The position numbers and the translations under genes were made by a program. The notes beneath the pieces were generated by a model. That model was not told the origin of the DNA and did no database searches. It worked only from the letters and a program-made list of their open reading frames with translations. This document shows positions 45,189-54,145 of a DNA stretch of 64,000 nucleotides, piece by piece (position 1 is the stretch's first letter; each line of letters begins with the position of its first letter). The DNA is from Pseudonocardia sp. SCN 73-27. GTDB taxonomy: Bacteria > Actinomycetota > Actinomycetes > Mycobacteriales > Pseudonocardiaceae. The DNA is taken from contig MEGH01000026.1 in assembly GCA_001725415.1 (NCBI GenBank), positions 1 to 64,000 on the forward strand, written 5' to 3'.

Positions 45189-46391
45189 ATGGCGGGGGAC
45201 CGCAGCCGTTGGCCGAGCCTGCGGCGCTACGTCGGCGGGACCGACATCGCCGACCCGACCCGGTTGACCCTGCGGAAGTGGCTGCTGATGGCGGGCGGCT
45301 GGTCGTTGCTGTTGTTGCCGTGGGTCTACGCGGCCGCGGTGTCGGAGCACCCACCGGTCGTCCGGGTCCTGCTGACACTGAACGTGCTGGCCTACGTCGC
45401 GGCCTACTGCGGCGCGCTGTACTACGCGATGTGGGCCGAGCGCAGGCTCGTGTCCCTCGGGACGGTCGCGCTGATGGCCGGGCTGTGGGTCGGCATGGTG
45501 GTGGGGCTCGGCGCCGGCGGTACCGACGGCGGCGTCCTCTACACGATCAGCTTCCTCATCGTGACGGTGATCGCGCTGCTCCCGCGACGGGTCTCGGGGA
45601 TCGTCGCGCTGGCGGTCGTCGCGGGCGGCATCCTGCTGTACCGCTGGCAGTTCGGCCCGGTCGACCTGGGCTCGCTCATCGGCATCGTCGCGATGACGTT
45701 CGCGATGATCGGCATGTTCGGACTGATCAGGGCCAACTCCGAGCTGCGCAACGCCCGCGAGGAGCTGGCCAGGATGGCCGTCACCGAGGAGCGCGACCGG
45801 ATGGCGCGCGACCTGCACGACGTCCTCGGGCACAGCCTGACGACGATCACCGTCAAGGCCGGGCTGGCGCGGCGGTTGCTGGAACGTGGCGACGACGCGC
45901 GCGCCGCCGACGAGGTCGCCGACGTCGAGAGGCTCGGCCGGCAGGCGCTGGCCGACGTCCGCGCGACGATCTCGGCGAACCGGGTGGCGTCGCTGGCTGC
46001 GGAGCTGGCGGGCGCGCGGGAGGCGTTGCGGGCGGCGGACATCGAGGCCGACCTGCCCCGCGCCGTCGACGACGTGCCCGCCGACCGCCGGCAGGTCTTC
46101 GCCTACGTGCTGCGCGAGGGTGTCACCAACGCGATCCGCCACAGCGGCGCCGGCCGGGTCACGGTACGGCTCGCACCCGACTCGATCGAGGTCGCCGACG
46201 ACGGTGTCGGCGCGCCGAGCGGCACCCCGGCGGGCAACGGGCTCACGGGGCTGGCCGAGCGGCTCGCCGCGATCGGGGGCTGGATCGACTCCGGCCCGGG
46301 GGAGCGCGGCGGCCGGCGTCTGGTGGCGACGTGCCCGCCCGCGCGGACGGGATCGGCGCCGACCCGCACGGACGACAGGGCGCCGCGATGA
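45189..46391 (+). CDS. DesK-type sensor histidine kinase
   Basis: 400 aa. About five to six transmembrane helices (residues ~30-175) with hardly any extracytoplasmic loop precede HisKA_3: ERDRMARDLHDVLGHSLTTI, with the phospho-His in DLHD. The HATPase region has REGVTNAIRHSGAG (N box) and VADDGVG (G1). Intramembrane sensing of membrane state or of a drug is typical for the DesK group next to ABC exporters. A GTG at 45180 would add three residues. It overlaps the regulator start by 4 bases. Confidence 0.9.
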   Translation: MAGDRSRWPSLRRYVGGTDIADPTRLTLRKWLLMAGGWSLLLLPWVYAAAVSEHPPVVRVLLTLNVLAYVAAYCGALYYAMWAERRLVSLGTVALMAGLWVGMVVGLGAGGTDGGVLYTISFLIVTVIALLPRRVSGIVALAVVAGGILLYRWQFGPVDLGSLIGIVAMTFAMIGMFGLIRANSELRNAREELARMAVTEERDRMARDLHDVLGHSLTTITVKAGLARRLLERGDDARAADEVADVERLGRQALADVRATISANRVASLAAELAGAREALRAADIEADLPRAVDDVPADRRQVFAYVLREGVTNAIRHSGAGRVTVRLAPDSIEVADDGVGAPSGTPAGNGLTGLAERLAAIGGWIDSGPGERGGRRLVATCPPARTGSAPTRTDDRAPR

Positions 46392-47005
46392 ACGACACCA
46401 CGATCAAGGTCCTGCTCGCCGACGACCAGGCGATGGTCCGCGGCGCGCTGGCCGCGATGCTGGGCCTGGAACCCGACATCGAGGTCGTCGCGCAGGTCGG
46501 GACGGGCGACGACGTCGGCCCCGCCGCCGAGGCCACGATGCCCGACGTGGCGTTGCTCGACGTCCAGATGCCGGGCATCGACGGGCTCGCCGCCGCGGCG
46601 GCGCTGCGGGACTCGCTGCCGTCGTGCCGGGTCGTCGTGTTGACGACGTTCGGTCGTCCCGGCTACCTCGCGCGGGCGGTGCGGGCGGGGGCGGCGGGGT
46701 TCGTCGTCAAGGACAGCCCGCCGGAGCAGCTGGTCGAGGCGGTGCGGCGGGTCCACGCCGGGCTGCGGGTGGTCGACCCGGCGTTGGCGGCGGAGTCGTT
46801 GAGCACCGGTGCGAGCCCGCTCACCGAACGGGAGCGTGACGTGCTGGTCGCGGCCGCCGACGGCGCGACCGTCGCCGATATCGCGAAGCGGCTGCACCTG
46901 TCGGAGGGCACGGTGCGCAACCACCTGTCGTCGGCGATCGGGAAGACGGACTCCCGTACACGCGCCGAAGCCGTCCGCATCGCGGACGGCTTCGGCTGGT
47001 TGTAG
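46388..47005 (+). CDS. NarL/DesR-type response regulator
   Basis: 205 aa. The receiver domain has ADDQ at the N-terminus, phospho-acceptor Asp in LLDVQMPGIDG, Thr in VVLTTF and Lys in VVKDSP. The LuxR-type helix-turn-helix follows (SPLTERERDVLVAAADG, TVADIAKRLHLSEGTVRNHLSSAIGK). ATG start within the kinase stop. The likely target is the upstream ABC operon through the GATGAC dyad. Confidence 0.93.
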   Translation: MNDTTIKVLLADDQAMVRGALAAMLGLEPDIEVVAQVGTGDDVGPAAEATMPDVALLDVQMPGIDGLAAAAALRDSLPSCRVVVLTTFGRPGYLARAVRAGAAGFVVKDSPPEQLVEAVRRVHAGLRVVDPALAAESLSTGASPLTERERDVLVAAADGATVADIAKRLHLSEGTVRNHLSSAIGKTDSRTRAEAVRIADGFGWL

Positions 47006-47021
47006 CGCTCGCTGCTGGAGG

Positions 47022-47372
47022 TCAGCCCACGCGGTCGGCGCAGGCGTCGCGGTCCTCGGCGTACTCGGGGTTCAACGCCGCGGCCAGCCGCAGGTGGGGC
47101 AGGGCGTCGGCGTGGCGGCTCTGCCGCTGCAGCGCGCGGCCCAGCAAATAGCGGGCGTACGAGTCGGCGGGAGCGAGCTCGACAGCCCGTCCCAGCTCCT
47201 TTTCGGCCTTGCGCAGCTGGGCGGAACGGTAGTAGGCGCGACCGAGCAGCAGGGTGCCCGCGAAGCTCTCGCGCAGCTCGTCGGCGCGGGGCTCCAGCAT
47301 CTCGAGAGCCTCCAGGGGTCGGCCCCCGTCGACCCAGGTCTCGGCCATTCGGTAGGTCAACGTGTCCATCAT
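47022..47372 (-). CDS. Small tetratricopeptide-repeat protein
   Basis: 116 aa composed of about three TPR-like helix pairs (GRPLEALEMLEPRADELRE, GRAYYRSAQLRKAEKELGRAVEL, YLLGRALQRQSRHADALPHL). TPR proteins mediate protein contacts; the partner is unknown. Two adjacent ATG codons (47372, 47369) can start it. It is convergent with the response regulator gene, 16 bp away. Confidence 0.8.
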   Translation of the reverse strand: MMDTLTYRMAETWVDGGRPLEALEMLEPRADELRESFAGTLLLGRAYYRSAQLRKAEKELGRAVELAPADSYARYLLGRALQRQSRHADALPHLRLAAALNPEYAEDRDACADRVG

Positions 47373-47435
47373 GATCCGTCCAACCACATACCCCAGCGGG
47401 GTATTCCGCCGGACGGGTGAGGGGAGACTGGCCGG

Positions 47436-47828
47436 GTGAACCGGCTGCGCTCGATCACCGCCCCGCAGTTCCTGCTCGTGCTGCTCGTGGCGTCGGCGGT
47501 CGTCCACGCGGTGCACGGCGTCCGGCTCTGGGACACCTCGCGCCTGGCGATCGTCGACGCCGTCCTCGTGGTCGCCGCGCTGGTCGTCGCGGGCATGCTG
47601 GCGCGCACGCTGAAGACCCCGGCCGCCCAGCCGGTGCCGCTGCTGTCGGCCGCCGTCGTCGGTGCCGTCGGGGTGGCGACGTTCCTGCTGCCCAGCGTCC
47701 TCGCCCTCACCCAGGGCCGGCCGCTCGCCGGGCTGTTCGACGGCTGGGCGTTCGCCGCGCTGATCGTCGACGCGATCGTCGTCCGGATCGCGATCTTCGC
47801 CCTCAAGCGCACCTTGCCCACCGGCTGA
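47436..47828 (+). CDS. Small integral membrane protein, four helices
   Basis: 130 aa with four hydrophobic stretches (FLLVLLVASAVVHAVHGV, DAVLVVAALVVAGML, LSAAVVGAVGVATFLLPSVL, AFAALIVDAIVVRIAIFAL). No recognised family. GTG start. It is divergent from the TPR gene and 80 bp upstream of the XdhC-like gene. Function unknown. Confidence 0.7.
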   Translation: MNRLRSITAPQFLLVLLVASAVVHAVHGVRLWDTSRLAIVDAVLVVAALVVAGMLARTLKTPAAQPVPLLSAAVVGAVGVATFLLPSVLALTQGRPLAGLFDGWAFAALIVDAIVVRIAIFALKRTLPTG

Positions 47829-47895
47829 GCGCTCGGTCGGCGCTCTGTCATGACGCGCCCGGCTCTCGGTCGCCGCCGTCGTCGGTCCCGGTCGC

Positions 47896-47901
47896 TACCC
47901 T
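47896..47901 (+). promoter_or_regulatory. TACCCT -10 box for the XdhC-like gene
   Basis: TACCCT ends 7 bases before the GTG at 47909: leaderless spacing. Confidence 0.4.
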
Positions 47902-47908
47902 GGCCGAC

Positions 47909-48964
47909 GTGACCGCTGCGACCGTGCCGCCGTCCGGCTCGACCGACGCCACCGCCGATCCGCGCCGTGCCCTGGGCGCCGCGCTGCGGGCGTGGGCGGC
48001 GGGCGGGTCGGCCGAGATCGGCGTCGTCCGGGTGCTCGACCGGCACGGGTTCGGCACCGTCGAGTCGGGACAGCTCGTCGCGTCGACGGCGGCGGGGGAG
48101 TCGGCGGGCGTGCTCTACCTCGGAGCGCTCGACGACACGGCGCTCCCGCTCGCGGCGTCCGCGTCGGCGGGCCCGCGCACCGGTCGGGCTCACGTCTCGG
48201 AGGAGGCGGGCATCGCGGCCGGGCTGGCCTGCGCCGGCGGCGCCACGCTGCTCGGACACCCCCTGCCCGCCGCGCTCGCGGCGGCGCTGGGCGACGCGCT
48301 CGAAGGCGGCGTCCCCGCCGCACTGCTCACGCCGGCCGACGGGTCGGCCGTCCTGGTCCTCACCGGGCCTGCGCTGGAGCAGGTCCACGGCTCGCTCGGA
48401 TCCGCCGAGGTCGACGAGGCCGCCGCCGACACCGCCCGCAACCGGCTGCGTCGCGGCGGCACCACCACCGAACGCCTCGACGCCGCGGGCACCGACGTGC
48501 TGCTCGACCTGTGGGTCCCCGTGCCCACGGTCGTCGTCGTCGGCGCCGGCGCGATCGGCGAGGCCCTGCTCGCGCAGGCCGCGTTGCTCGGCTGGGGCGG
48601 CCGCACGGTCGCCGAGCTCGACGAGGCCCGCGCGGTCGTCGCCGGGTTCTCCGACGCCGACGTCGTGGTCCTGCTCGACCACGCCCCACGCTTCGACGCG
48701 CTGCTCGTCGACGGGGTCCGCGGCGGCCGCGGGTTCATCGGCGCCCTCGGGTCGCGGCGCACCCAGGCCGCCCGCCGCGGCCGGCTGCAGGCCAAGGGCC
48801 TCACCGACGCCGAGATCGACTCCATCCACGGCCCCGTCGGGCTCGACCTCGGGGCGCGCACCCCGGCCGAGACGGCCGTGTCGATCGTCGCCCAGGTCAT
48901 CGCCGCCCGCAGCGGGCGCGCCGCCACTGCACTCGCCGCCTCCGACAGCCGGATCGGCGGGTGA
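47909..48964 (+). CDS. XdhC/CoxI-family protein (molybdoenzyme maturation type)
   Basis: 351 aa. The N-terminal XdhC/CoxI domain (LGAALRAWAAGGSAEIGVVRVLDRHG) is followed by a second part with a Rossmann motif VVVVGAGAIGEALLAQAALLGW and the XdhC C-terminal signature GFIGALGSRRTQAARRGRL and IHGPVGLDLGARTPAETAVSIVAQ. XdhC proteins load or sulfurate the molybdenum cofactor of xanthine-dehydrogenase-type enzymes. No molybdenum hydroxylase genes are in this window, so the client is elsewhere. The GTG start has a leaderless-type promoter. Confidence 0.85.
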   Translation: MTAATVPPSGSTDATADPRRALGAALRAWAAGGSAEIGVVRVLDRHGFGTVESGQLVASTAAGESAGVLYLGALDDTALPLAASASAGPRTGRAHVSEEAGIAAGLACAGGATLLGHPLPAALAAALGDALEGGVPAALLTPADGSAVLVLTGPALEQVHGSLGSAEVDEAAADTARNRLRRGGTTTERLDAAGTDVLLDLWVPVPTVVVVGAGAIGEALLAQAALLGWGGRTVAELDEARAVVAGFSDADVVVLLDHAPRFDALLVDGVRGGRGFIGALGSRRTQAARRGRLQAKGLTDAEIDSIHGPVGLDLGARTPAETAVSIVAQVIAARSGRAATALAASDSRIGG

Positions 48965-48976
48965 CCGGCCGACCCG

Positions 48977-49678
48977 GTGGCCGACGCACCCACGCGCAGG
49001 CTCGGTAACGGGCGGCGTCCGCGCGAGTCGGGTCCGCGCGTGCAGTACCCGCGGTCCGGGCTGCGCTGGCCCGCCCGGTTCCTCATCGGCGGGCTGCTGA
49101 TCGGCGTGATCATCGTGTGCGGCACCGCGTTCCGGGTGTGGCAGACCGCGCGCACCGACACCGAGACCCCCGCCGACGCGGTGATCGTCCTGGGCGCGGC
49201 GCAGTACGACGGCAACCCCAGCCCGATCTTCGCGTCCCGGCTCGACCATGCAGCCGCCCTGTTCCGGGAGGGTGTGGCGCCGCGGATCGTGACCGTCGGC
49301 GGCAACCGGGCAGGCGACGAGTACACCGAGGCGTCCGCCGGGCGGCGCTACCTGCTGGCCAAGGGCGTCCCGGCGTCGGCGGTCGTCGCCGTCGGCGAAG
49401 GGTCCGACACCCTGGCCAGCCTGCAGGCCGTCGCCGCCGTCGCCCGCCGCGACGGCTGGAACAGCGCCATCCTCGTCAGCGACCCCTGGCACTCGCTGCG
49501 GGCACGCACCATGGCCGAGGACGCCGGGCTCGACGCCTGGACGTCGCCGACACGCAGCGGGCCCGTCGTGCAGAGCCGCGAGACCCAGGCCAAGTACATC
49601 GTGAGGGAGACGGCCGCGCTGTTGTACTACCGGATCACGAAGGCACCGGCCGAGACCGAGGACACCGGACTGGGATGA
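48977..49678 (+). CDS. YdcF/SanA-like DUF218 membrane-anchored protein
   Basis: 233 aa. A single transmembrane helix ([18 protein letters not shown], residues ~35-52) is followed by the DUF218 domain: [64 protein letters not shown] and [11 protein letters not shown]. Related ElyC/SanA proteins affect envelope and peptidoglycan precursor metabolism. GTG start 12 bp after the XdhC-like stop; its stop overlaps dgt (ATGA). Confidence 0.88.
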   Translation: MADAPTRRLGNGRRPRESGPRVQYPRSGLRWPARFLIGGLLIGVIIVCGTAFRVWQTARTDTETPADAVIVLGAAQYDGNPSPIFASRLDHAAALFREGVAPRIVTVGGNRAGDEYTEASAGRRYLLAKGVPASAVVAVGEGSDTLASLQAVAAVARRDGWNSAILVSDPWHSLRARTMAEDAGLDAWTSPTRSGPVVQSRETQAKYIVRETAALLYYRITKAPAETEDTGLG

Positions 49679-50985
49679 GCGGCCCGACCCCCCTGACCGT
49701 CGCGCACCACGACGACCAGGGTTACGACGACCACGCCCGCGCCCGGCTCCTCGCCGAGGACCCGAAGGCGGCCGGCGGCGGGCGGCCCGAGCGGCGCAGC
49801 CCGTTCGCGCGTGACCGCGCCCGGGTGCTGCACTCGGCCGCGCTGCGCCGGCTCGCGGGGAAGACGCAGGTCGTGGGCCCGGGGGAGGGCGCGGAGGTCA
49901 CCGGTATCCCGCGCACGCGGCTGACGCACTCGCTGGAGGTCGCGCAGATCGGTCGCGGCATCGCCGAGGAGCTGGGCGCCGACCCCGACGTCGTCGACAC
50001 CGCCGGGCTCGCCCACGACATCGGGCACCCGCCCTTCGGGCACAACGGCGAACGCGCCCTCGACGAGATCGCGCAGGCGTGCGGCGGGTTCGAGGGCAAC
50101 GCCCAGACGTTGCGCATCCTCACCAGGCTCGAACCGAAGGTCGGCCACGGCGACCACGCGGGCGGGCTCAACCTCACCCGCGCGACGCTCGATGCGTCGG
50201 CCAAGTACCCGTGGGTCGTCGGGCCCGGGGTGCGCAAGTACGGCGCCTACGAGGCCGACGCCCCCGTCCTGGCCTGGGTCCGCGACGGCGCACCGGAACG
50301 CCGACGCTGCATCGAGGCGCAGATCATGGACTGGTCCGACGACGTCGCCTACTCGGTGCACGACGTCGAGGACGGCATCCTCGCCGGCCGCATCGACCTG
50401 GCGTCGCTGGGCCACCCGGAGGAGCGGGCCGCCCTGGCGGCGCTGGCCGTCGCCAACTTCGGGGCCGACGCCGACGCCGACGCCCTCGCCCACGCCGCCG
50501 ACCAGCTGCTGGCCCTGCCCGCGGTCGCGGGCGTCGCCGGGTTCCACGGGCCCACCGCGACGGGCGGCGAGCACGTCGCGCTCAAGGTGCTCACGAGCGA
50601 GCTGGTGGGCCGGTTCGTCCGCGCCGCCACCGACGCGACCCTCGACGCCCTTCCCGACCCCGACGCGCCGGTCACCCGCTACGCGGCCGACCTCGTCGTC
50701 CCACCCGGCGCCGCCGCCGAGGTGGCGCTGCTCAAGGCGGTCGCCGTCCGGTACGTGATGGCCGACCCGGCGCGGCTCGCGATGCAGGCGCGGCAGCGGG
50801 AGCTGCTGGCCGAGCTGGCGGCGTCGCTGCTCGCGGGTGCGCCCGGCGGCCTCGACCCGGTCCGGGCCGAGGACTGGGCCGTCGCCGCCGACGACGCCGC
50901 CCGGTTGCGCGTCGTCGTCGACCAGATCGCGATGCTCACCGACCAGCAGGCGCTGACCTGGCACGCGCGTCTGCGCCGCGTCTGA
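49675..50985 (+). CDS. dgt: Deoxyguanosinetriphosphate triphosphohydrolase-like protein
   Basis: 436-aa HD-domain dNTP triphosphohydrolase. Metal-binding residues are in [16 protein letters not shown] and [15 protein letters not shown] (HD motif), and [16 protein letters not shown] supplies the second Asp. It converts dNTPs to deoxynucleosides plus triphosphate. The ATG overlaps the upstream stop. In mycobacteria it lies directly before dnaG; here ~4.5 kb containing the ECF41 unit separate them, which suggests that block is an insertion relative to M. tuberculosis. Confidence 0.94.
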   Translation: MSGPTPLTVAHHDDQGYDDHARARLLAEDPKAAGGGRPERRSPFARDRARVLHSAALRRLAGKTQVVGPGEGAEVTGIPRTRLTHSLEVAQIGRGIAEELGADPDVVDTAGLAHDIGHPPFGHNGERALDEIAQACGGFEGNAQTLRILTRLEPKVGHGDHAGGLNLTRATLDASAKYPWVVGPGVRKYGAYEADAPVLAWVRDGAPERRRCIEAQIMDWSDDVAYSVHDVEDGILAGRIDLASLGHPEERAALAALAVANFGADADADALAHAADQLLALPAVAGVAGFHGPTATGGEHVALKVLTSELVGRFVRAATDATLDALPDPDAPVTRYAADLVVPPGAAAEVALLKAVAVRYVMADPARLAMQARQRELLAELAASLLAGAPGGLDPVRAEDWAVAADDAARLRVVVDQIAMLTDQQALTWHARLRRV

Positions 50986-50992
50986 ACGTCCC

Positions 50993-51019
50993 TGTCACGA
51001 ACGCGGGCGCTGTCCCGTC
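50993..51019 (+). promoter_or_regulatory. ECF41-type promoter for the carboxymuconolactone decarboxylase gene
   Basis: TGTCACG at 50993-50999, a spacer of exactly 16 bases, and CGTC at 51016-51019 reproduce the published ECF41 consensus (TGTCACA-n16-CGTC) with one mismatch. It is 35 bases before the ATG of a gene type known to be controlled by ECF41 sigma factors. Confidence 0.75.
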
Positions 51020-51054
51020 CCACCTCCGACGGACGAGACGACGGAGGTCGACAG

Positions 51055-51612
51055 ATGGCACGGATTCCCGCGGTGGCCGAGCGTGACGCGGGCCTGGTGG
51101 GGCGGCTGGTGTATCGGATGGCGCGGCGCCGCTTCGGCGACGTGCCCGAGCCGTTCGCGGTCGCCCGTCACCACCGGAAGCTGTTCTGGGCGGGGCTGGT
51201 GTCGGAGGCGGCCTACCTGAAGGCGTCGACGCTGCTGCCCGGCGCGGTCCGCGAGATCGCGGTGTACCGGACGGCGACGCAGGTCGGCTGCTCGTGGTGC
51301 GTCGACTTCGGCACGATGCTGCAGCGCCTCGAGGGTCTCGACGTGGACCGCCTGCGCCACATCGACTCCTACGCCACCGACCCCCTTTACAGCCACCACG
51401 AGCGGCTCGCGATCGCCTACGCCGACGCGATGACCTCGACCCCGACGACGGTCACCGACGAGCAGGTCGCGGAGTTGCAGCGCGAGTTCGGCCACGCCGG
51501 CCTGGTGGAGCTCACCCATGCGGTCGCGCTGGAGAACATGCGCGCCCGCAGCAACCACGCCCTCGGCATCACCGCCCAGGGTTTCGACGCGGCCTGCAAG
51601 GTCCGTCTGTGA
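51055..51612 (+). CDS. Carboxymuconolactone decarboxylase / AhpD-like protein (ECF41 target)
   Basis: 185 aa, all-helical CMD-fold. The redox-type CxxC is CSWC near residue 80 within VYRTATQVGCSWCVDFG, followed by HERLAIAYADAMTSTP and LENMRARSNHALGI. AhpD-like proteins reduce peroxiredoxins or quench peroxides; ECF41-linked members are uncharacterised. The upstream promoter matches the ECF41 box and the cognate-type sigma gene is 0.8 kb away. ATG start with GGAGG-like GACGGAGG upstream. Confidence 0.9.
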   Translation: MARIPAVAERDAGLVGRLVYRMARRRFGDVPEPFAVARHHRKLFWAGLVSEAAYLKASTLLPGAVREIAVYRTATQVGCSWCVDFGTMLQRLEGLDVDRLRHIDSYATDPLYSHHERLAIAYADAMTSTPTTVTDEQVAELQREFGHAGLVELTHAVALENMRARSNHALGITAQGFDAACKVRL

Positions 51613-51634
51613 CCGGAGCCTGTGAGCGCTGGGT

Positions 51635-52375
51635 TCAGCGTGTGATCGTGCTGTCCGCCGGCAGCGCCTGGCCGGGGCACTCGGCCAGGATGCGCGAGAT
51701 CGCGTCGCGCTCGGCGGCGGTGACCCACAGCGTGTACTTCGTCTTCACCGCGACCTGGCGGGCGACGTAGTCGCAGCGGTAGGCCTTCGACGGCGGCAGC
51801 CACGTCGCGGCGTCGCCGTCGCCCTTGGACTGGTTCGTCGGCCCGTCGACGGCCAGCAGGTTGAGGGGGTCGTTGCCGAGCAGCTTGCGGGTCGGCGCGT
51901 CGAGCTGCTGGGCGCCCTTCTGCCAGGCGTCCGACAGCGCCACGACGTGGTCGATCTGGACCTTCTCGCTGGTGCCCTGGCCGCGCTGGAAGGCGATCGT
52001 CCTCCCGGTGTACGGGTCGGCCAGGGTGCCGGTGAGGACGACGCAGTCCTTGGTGCCGGGCTTGAACGTCTCGCCGGTCATGTCCCGGGCGAGGACGTCG
52101 TTGCGCTGGTCGCAGCCGTTGCGATCGACGTCGGACCACGCCGGCCCGAACTGTTCGCGCTCGTAACCGGTCTTGGGGGCGCGGCCCTTCACGGGCAGCG
52201 CCGCGAGGGCGGTGGCGGCGTCACCGGTGGTGGTCGTACCTGCCGCGGGCACGTCGGCGGGCCCCACCTGGAACCCGGTGGTCTGCAGGGCGGCACATCC
52301 CGACGCCCCCACGCTCAGGGCGGCCACCGCCGCCAGTACCGGAACCACCCGTCGCCACGCCCGTACCGTTCGCAC
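51635..52375 (-). CDS. Secreted lipoprotein HNH nuclease (DUF1524/GmrSD-C-like)
   Basis: 246 aa. The N-terminus is a lipoprotein signal with lipobox-like VGASGC, so Cys27 would be lipidated. The HNH domain has the catalytic pattern VQIDHVVALSDAWQKGAQ, LGNDPLNLLAVDG and NQSKGDGDAATWLPP. Similar secreted HNH proteins are widespread in actinobacteria and probably degrade extracellular DNA for nutrients or competition. GTG start. It is convergent with the CMD gene and just downstream of the sigma factor gene. Confidence 0.87.
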   Translation of the reverse strand: MRTVRAWRRVVPVLAAVAALSVGASGCAALQTTGFQVGPADVPAAGTTTTGDAATALAALPVKGRAPKTGYEREQFGPAWSDVDRNGCDQRNDVLARDMTGETFKPGTKDCVVLTGTLADPYTGRTIAFQRGQGTSEKVQIDHVVALSDAWQKGAQQLDAPTRKLLGNDPLNLLAVDGPTNQSKGDGDAATWLPPSKAYRCDYVARQVAVKTKYTLWVTAAERDAISRILAECPGQALPADSTITR

Positions 52376-52449
52376 CCGGGAATCCTCGCCTGACGCTCAC
52401 CCTGGGTGCCGGAGCGACACGGGGGAGTAGCCAGGAGATCCCGACCGGG

Positions 52450-53313
52450 TCATAGCTTGTCCGGGTTGACCACCTGGAACACACTTCGGATCCGCCCGTT
52501 CGTGATCGAGAGCACGGCGACCGACGCGGGCGCCTTGCCCACCGCCTCGGTCCGCACACCCAGCTCCCCGTTGACGACGACCGGCGTCCAGCCCGTCGCG
52601 AGCCCGTTGCCGTACTTGCGCAGCAGCCCGAGCAGCAGCCGGCTGACGTCCGCGGGGCCGACGATCGGGCGCCGCGCGGCGGAGGCCTTGCCGCCGCTGT
52701 CGGTGAGCATGACGACGTCGGGGTGCAGCAACGCGACGATCCGGTCGGTGTCGGCGCCGGCGAGAGCCTCGGCGAACGCGGCGAGGACGGTCTGCTGCTC
52801 GGCGTCGGTCGCGCGCGGCGGCACGTCGGCCTGGGCGACGATGCGGCGGGCCCGGCTGGCGTGCTGACGGGCCGTGGCCTCGGAGCAGTCGAGCACCTCG
52901 GCGATGCGGCCGAACGGCAGGTCGAGGGCGTCGTGCAGCACGAACGAGACCCGCTGCGGCGGGCTCAGCCGCTCCAGCACGAGCATCGCGGCCATTCGCA
53001 CGCCCTCGTCGCGGACGACGACGGCGAGCGGGTCGTCGTCGCCGGGGGTGGTGACGAGGGGCTCGGGCAGCCAGGGGCCGACATAGCGTTCGCGCCGCAC
53101 CGCCGCGGAGCGCAACCGGTCCAGGCACAGCCGTCCGACGACGGTGGTCAGCCATGCCCGGGGCTCGTCGATCACGTCGACGTCCTGTGCGGCGAACCGC
53201 AGCCACGCCTCCTGGACGGCGTCCTCGGCGTCGGCCAGGCTGCCGGTGATCCGGTAGCCGACGCCCAGCAGGTGCGCGCGGTAGGTCTCGAAGGCCACGG
53301 CGTCGGCGGTCAC
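52450..53313 (-). CDS. ECF41-group sigma factor with fused SnoaL-like domain (SigJ-like)
   Basis: 287 aa. Sigma region 2 (LLGVGYRITGSLADAEDAVQ, DEPRAWLTTVVGRLCLDRL) and region 4 (LSPPQRVSFVLHDALDLPFGRIAEVLDCSEATARQ) are joined by the ECF41 marker WLPEP. The C-terminal SnoaL_2-like extension carries the group's DSGGK (usual DGGGK) and ends in NPDKL. In ECF41 proteins this extension replaces an anti-sigma factor and tunes activity. I start it at the GTG at 53313. It is divergent from the epimerase-type gene whose promoter fits ECF41. Confidence 0.93.
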   Translation of the reverse strand: MTADAVAFETYRAHLLGVGYRITGSLADAEDAVQEAWLRFAAQDVDVIDEPRAWLTTVVGRLCLDRLRSAAVRRERYVGPWLPEPLVTTPGDDDPLAVVVRDEGVRMAAMLVLERLSPPQRVSFVLHDALDLPFGRIAEVLDCSEATARQHASRARRIVAQADVPPRATDAEQQTVLAAFAEALAGADTDRIVALLHPDVVMLTDSGGKASAARRPIVGPADVSRLLLGLLRKYGNGLATGWTPVVVNGELGVRTEAVGKAPASVAVLSITNGRIRSVFQVVNPDKL

Positions 53314-53356
53314 GGCGCGGACGCTACCCGGCGCGACGCGCGTCACGTCCGCACAC

Positions 53357-53383
53357 CGTCACGATCCGGGCCCCGGCCCCGTC
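53357..53383 (+). promoter_or_regulatory. ECF41-type promoter for the epimerase-type gene
   Basis: CGTCACG (53357-53363), 16 bases, then CGTC (53380-53383): the same architecture as at 50993, with an ECF41-like -35 (GTCAC core) and exact -10 CGTC. It lies in the 100-bp gap between the sigma gene and the divergent target. Confidence 0.75.
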
Positions 53384-53413
53384 CCACGGGAAACCACCGA
53401 AGGAGGAGGACCG

Positions 53414-54145
53414 ATGGACATCCTCGTCACCGGGGGCACGGGCAAGCTGGGCCGTGCCCTCGTCGAGCGGCTCCGTGGCGACGGGCGCGCTCCGCGCGTG
53501 CTCAGCCGCACCGCGGGACAGGGCCGAGTCGTCGGCGACCTGCGCACCGGCGCCGGCATCGACGACGCCGTCCGCGGTGCCGACGTGATCGTGCACTGCG
53601 CGACCGCGCCGCGCGGCGACGCCGACACCACCCGCACGCTCGTCGACGCGGCGGCCCGCGCAGGGAGCCCGCACCTGGTGTACGTGTCGATCGTCGGCAT
53701 CGAGACGGTGCCGATGCCCTACTACCGCGCCAAGCTCGCCGCCGAGAAGATCGTGACCGGCAGCGGTCTGCCGTGGACGATCCTGCGCGCCACCCAGTTC
53801 CACGACCTGCTGGCGACGATGTTCTCGGCGGGCTCGCGCACCGGTGTGCTGCCGGTCCTGAAAGCCACTCCGTTCCAGCCCGTCGACGTCACCGACGTCG
53901 CCGCCCGGCTGGCGAAGCTCGCACTGGAACCCGCGGCAGGCCGGGCCGACGACTTCGGCGGTCCCCAGGTGCGCGACATGGCCGACCTCGGCCGTGCCTG
54001 GCTCGCCGCGACCGGCACACGCCGCCGCGTCGTCGCGCTGCGGCTGCCCGGCGCGATCGCCCGCGGCTACCGGACGGGCGCGCACACCGCGCCCGAGCAC
54101 ACCGACGGCACGGTGACCTTCGAACAGTTCCTGGGGACGTCGTGA
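53414..54145 (+). CDS. NAD(P)-binding atypical SDR, epimerase/NmrA-like (ECF41 target)
   Basis: 243 aa. Rossmann motif VTGGTGKLGRALVERL at the N-terminus, then VIVHCATAPRGDADTTRTLVDAAARAG and a YYRAKLAAEKIV segment. This is the 'epimerase' type of the ECF41-linked COE genes. The catalytic YxxxK is partly kept in YYRAK. It may act on a quinone or sense NADPH; activity is not determined. ATG with GAAGGAGGAGG upstream. Its stop overlaps the membrane-protein gene. Confidence 0.9.
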   Translation: MDILVTGGTGKLGRALVERLRGDGRAPRVLSRTAGQGRVVGDLRTGAGIDDAVRGADVIVHCATAPRGDADTTRTLVDAAARAGSPHLVYVSIVGIETVPMPYYRAKLAAEKIVTGSGLPWTILRATQFHDLLATMFSAGSRTGVLPVLKATPFQPVDVTDVAARLAKLALEPAAGRADDFGGPQVRDMADLGRAWLAATGTRRRVVALRLPGAIARGYRTGAHTAPEHTDGTVTFEQFLGTS

